Below are positions 29,808-31,277 of a DNA stretch of 31,277 bases, one piece after another (the stretch's first letter is position 1; each line of letters begins with the position of its first letter). Origin of the DNA: an uncultured Eubacteriales bacterium (GTDB lineage Bacteria; Bacillota; Clostridia; Monoglobales; Monoglobaceae); the NCBI GenBank assembly GCA_900542675.1, contig UQOT01000015.1, forward strand, positions 1-31,277, read 5' to 3'. The position numbers were made by a program, and so were the translations under genes. The notes under the pieces were generated by a model. It made no database searches, had not been told where the DNA came from, and worked only from the letters and a program-made list of their open reading frames with translations.

Positions 29808-30701
29808 ATGGATTTGTATAAGAACTGCCGTCTTTGCCCGAGAGAATGCGGGGCGGACAGGACAAGCGGCAGACTCGGCTTTTGCGGCTGCGGCAGCGAA
29901 ATAAAGATTGCCCGCGCCGCACTCCATCGTTGGGAGGAGCCCTGTATATCGGGCAGAAGCGGTTCGGGAGCCGTATTTTTCTCGGGCTGTACTCTCGGCT
30001 GTGTGTTTTGTCAGAATTATGAGATAAGCGCAGGTCTTAAAGGCTATGAAATAACGGAGGAGGAGCTTGCCGATGAGTTCCTGCGCCTTCAGAGTGAGGG
30101 CGCGAATAATATAAATTTGGTCACTCCCACTCAATATCTGCCCGGAATTATTTCGGCGCTTGATACAGCAAAAAGCCGCGGGCTTAATATACCGATTGTC
30201 TATAACTGCGGAGGGTATGAAAAGACTGAAACGCTTAAAATGCTTGAGGGCTATATTGACGTGTATCTGCCGGACTTTAAGTATTTTTCCGATAAATATG
30301 CCTTAGGGTATTCACGCGCCGCAGATTATGTATCTTTCGCAAAAACGGCGATAGTCGAGATGTACCGTCAGACGGGGAAATGCGTCTTTGATGAAAACGG
30401 CATAATAAAGTCGGGCGTTATAGTGCGTCACCTCCTGCTGCCCGGGCTTTTGTTTGAGTCCAAAAAGGCGGTTGATTACCTCTATGAAACTTACGGCGAT
30501 AATATATGGCTCAGTCTGATGAGCCAATATACGCCTATGCCGCAGGTGAGCGGCAATCCGCGCCTTAACAGACGCGTGCCCGATAAGCAGTATTCCGCGC
30601 TTGTTGACTACTGCGCAAATCGGGGAATGACCCGGGTCTATGTTCAGGAGAGCACAAGCGCCGATACGTGTTATATCCCTGAATTTTTTGATAAAAAATA
30701 A
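29808..30701 (+). CDS. PflX-like radical SAM protein (COG1313-type)
   Basis: A 297-residue radical SAM enzyme. The cluster motif CxxxCxxC appears as SGCTLGCVFCQNYEIS near residue 65. An N-terminal cysteine group, NCRLCPRECG with GFCGCG, may bind a second metal or cluster. This arrangement and PTQYLPGIISAL, YNCGGYE and LPDFKY match the group annotated as putative pyruvate formate-lyase activating enzyme homologue PflX. No glycyl-radical enzyme partner is adjacent, so the substrate is unknown. I choose the ATG at 29808 after GGGGGAT; a longer frame from 29775 overlaps the DHHW gene. It lies 16 bases after that gene and is probably cotranscribed. Confidence 0.88.
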   Translation: MDLYKNCRLCPRECGADRTSGRLGFCGCGSEIKIARAALHRWEEPCISGRSGSGAVFFSGCTLGCVFCQNYEISAGLKGYEITEEELADEFLRLQSEGANNINLVTPTQYLPGIISALDTAKSRGLNIPIVYNCGGYEKTETLKMLEGYIDVYLPDFKYFSDKYALGYSRAADYVSFAKTAIVEMYRQTGKCVFDENGIIKSGVIVRHLLLPGLLFESKKAVDYLYETYGDNIWLSLMSQYTPMPQVSGNPRLNRRVPDKQYSALVDYCANRGMTRVYVQESTSADTCYIPEFFDKK

Positions 30702-30750
30702 ATTTATATTTTCCGAATATTTTTCGACACCCTGTGACATAATAACGATG

Positions 30751-30767
30751 TTCTTAATTTTTAAGAA
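30751..30767. promoter_or_regulatory. Perfect inverted repeat upstream of the small protein
   Basis: TTCTTAA and TTAAGAA are separated by TTT, 25 bases before the small-protein ATG. It may be an operator or a weak hairpin. The preceding TTTTCGACACCCTG at 30721 differs by one base from the minus-strand end of the 13839 repeat, possibly chance. Confidence 0.35.
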
Positions 30768-30791
30768 GCAAAAAAAACAGGGGTGATAAAA

Positions 30792-30941
30792 ATGGACGTA
30801 AGTCAACCAATATCCGAATATACGCGTTATTTGATTATCGGCGGAAACGGATTTGTAGTCGGCGTAAGAGACGACGCCCCGGACGTAGTAAAAATCAAAT
30901 GCGATGAATTACTAAGAAAAGAAAGACACTTGGGAGACTAA
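30792..30941 (+). CDS. Small protein of 49 residues, function unknown
   Basis: I do not recognise this protein. It begins MDVSQPISEYTRYLIIGG, with the hydrophobic RYLIIGGNGFVVGVRDD in the centre and a charged end, DELLRKERHLGD. There is no signal peptide or full membrane helix, so it is probably a small soluble beta-alpha protein. Support for coding: an AGGGGTG ribosome site 7 bases before the ATG, its own gap upstream, and a terminator hairpin 10 bases after the stop, so it looks like a one-gene unit. Codon use matches the neighbours. Confidence 0.65.
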   Translation: MDVSQPISEYTRYLIIGGNGFVVGVRDDAPDVVKIKCDELLRKERHLGD

Positions 30942-30951
30942 GTGCAAGAGC

Positions 30952-30984
30952 AAAGACCCGAGGTAAAACTTCGGGTCTTTCTGC
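30952..30984 (+). terminator. Rho-independent terminator after the small protein
   Basis: AAAGACCCGA (30952-30961) and TCGGGTCTTT (30971-30980) form a 10-base-pair stem with a 9-base loop, ending in TTTCT. Confidence 0.8.
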
Positions 30985-31015
30985 GTAAAAGGCGTTAAAA
31001 AAGCAAAAATAGGTC

Positions 31016-31044
31016 TTGACAATTTTAAGAAAATAGTATAAAAT
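31016..31044 (+). promoter_or_regulatory. Predicted promoter of tRNA-Leu
   Basis: A perfect TTGACA (31016-31021) and TAAAAT (31039-31044) are 17 bases apart, 13 bases before the tRNA. Strong stable-RNA type promoter. Confidence 0.8.
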
Positions 31045-31057
31045 AAAATAGTTGTAT

Positions 31058-31144
31058 GCAGGTATGGCGGAATTGGCAGACGCGCAAGCTTCAGGTGCTT
31101 GTTTGGGTTCCCAAGTACAGGTTCAAGTCCTGCTACCTGCACCA
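31058..31144 (+). tRNA. tRNA-Leu (anticodon CAG)
   Basis: Acceptor arms GCAGGTA (31058-31064) and TACCTGC (31134-31140) pair perfectly, with discriminator A and an encoded CCA (31142-31144). The anticodon stem CAAGC/GCTTG holds the loop TTCAGGT, giving anticodon CAG at 31092-31094, which reads CUG. The long variable arm (TTTGGGTTCCCAAG) is the class II form expected for Leu. The T-arm shows GGTTCAAGTCC. The tRNA is intact even though an integrase lies just downstream. Confidence 0.97.
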
Positions 31145-31152
31145 AATAATCA

Positions 31153-31185
31153 AAAACCGCCGAAAATCGGCGGTTTTGTTTTTTC
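31153..31185. terminator. Strong terminator between tRNA-Leu and integrase
   Basis: AAAACCGCCGA (31153-31163) and TCGGCGGTTTT (31167-31177) pair over 11 bases with an AAA loop, followed by GTTTTTTC. The A-rich left side also gives a U-tract on the minus strand, so it can stop the converging integrase transcript too. Confidence 0.9.
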
Positions 31186-31207
31186 TTACACGATTTTTAC
31201 ACGATTT
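31186..31207. repeat. 11-base tandem duplication at the integrase stop
   Basis: TTACACGATTT occurs twice head to tail (31186-31196 and 31197-31207). The second copy contains the integrase stop codon. Short direct repeats in this position are often recombinase arm sites or part of an attachment region. Confidence 0.6.
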
Positions 31208-31277
31208 TGTTTAGAATTGATATTGCTCTTTCTTCTTCTCGGGGGTATAGGTGGCTGTATGTATTCCAGGTCATTTC
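31197..31277 (-). CDS. Tyrosine recombinase (phage-type integrase), C-terminal end only
   Basis: The minus-strand frame enters from the right edge and encodes 26 residues, beginning EMTWNTYSHLYP and ending in NKIV, before the stop. NTYSHLYP is the characteristic end of phage and ICE integrases, with the nucleophilic Tyr in TYSH. The gene converges on tRNA-Leu, about 50 bases away, the classical position for an element integrated at a tRNA 3' end. Only the tail is visible, so whether the enzyme is intact cannot be said. Confidence 0.8.
   Translation of the reverse strand, partial: EMTWNTYSHLYPREEERAISILNKIV

Noticed and set aside
30721..30734. Another repeat copy at TTTTCGACACCCTG
   Set aside because: Similarity to the 13839 repeat end covers only about 14 bases and nothing follows, so chance is likely.

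Overview
The window looks like a chromosomal segment of an anaerobic, gut-type Clostridia (Firmicutes). The evidence is a PHP-murB-rapZ-yvcK-whiA cluster, a radA-carD-ispD-ispF operon, a groESL operon under a perfect CIRCE operator, strong AGGAGG ribosome sites, DXP-pathway isoprenoid genes and an iscS-iscU-mnmA sulfur-relay operon. Almost all of it is housekeeping DNA; no complete prophage, transposase gene or CRISPR array is visible.

Layout. 1-4290 (+): PHP phosphoesterase (cut by the window edge), murB, rapZ, yvcK, whiA. whiA carries an in-frame TAA that removes the end of its C-terminal HTH domain. 4301-4630 (-): unknown small protein. 4821-7057 (+): polar amino-acid ABC transporter, followed by a terminator usable in both directions. 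10219-7123 (-): membrane GT2 glycosyltransferase, then glmS. 10682-13838 (+): radA, carD, ispD, ispF. 14174-16132 (+): groES, groEL. 16570-16175 (-): SRPBCC protein. 19963-16776 (-): stand-alone condensation-domain protein, acyl carrier protein and AMP-forming acyl ligase, with a Sfp-type phosphopantetheinyl transferase divergent at 20248 (+) and a small GT2-like membrane protein behind it. 21666-28023 (+): rnhA, iscS, iscU, mnmA, pcrA, methyltransferase. 28283-30701 (+): secreted DHHW/AlgX-like protein and a PflX-like radical SAM protein. 30792-30941: a 49-residue small protein. 31058-31144: tRNA-Leu(CAG). The right edge enters the C-terminus of a tyrosine recombinase facing the tRNA, which suggests an integrated element starts here.

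The most interesting unit is 16776-20898. Ligase, ACP, condensation enzyme and PPTase together make a complete minimal acyl-activation, carrier and transfer system. It has no multidomain synthetase and no thioesterase. The PPTase would prime the ACP, the ligase would load a carboxylic acid, and the condensation protein would pass it to an amine or alcohol. Three of its four genes appear to start at TTG codons.

A second theme is a family of short interspersed repeats (modules A, B and C) in four of the gaps between transcription units: GT/radA, ispF/groES, small protein/rnhA and methyltransferase/DHHW. They are mosaic, have inverted ends and carry an internal hairpin.
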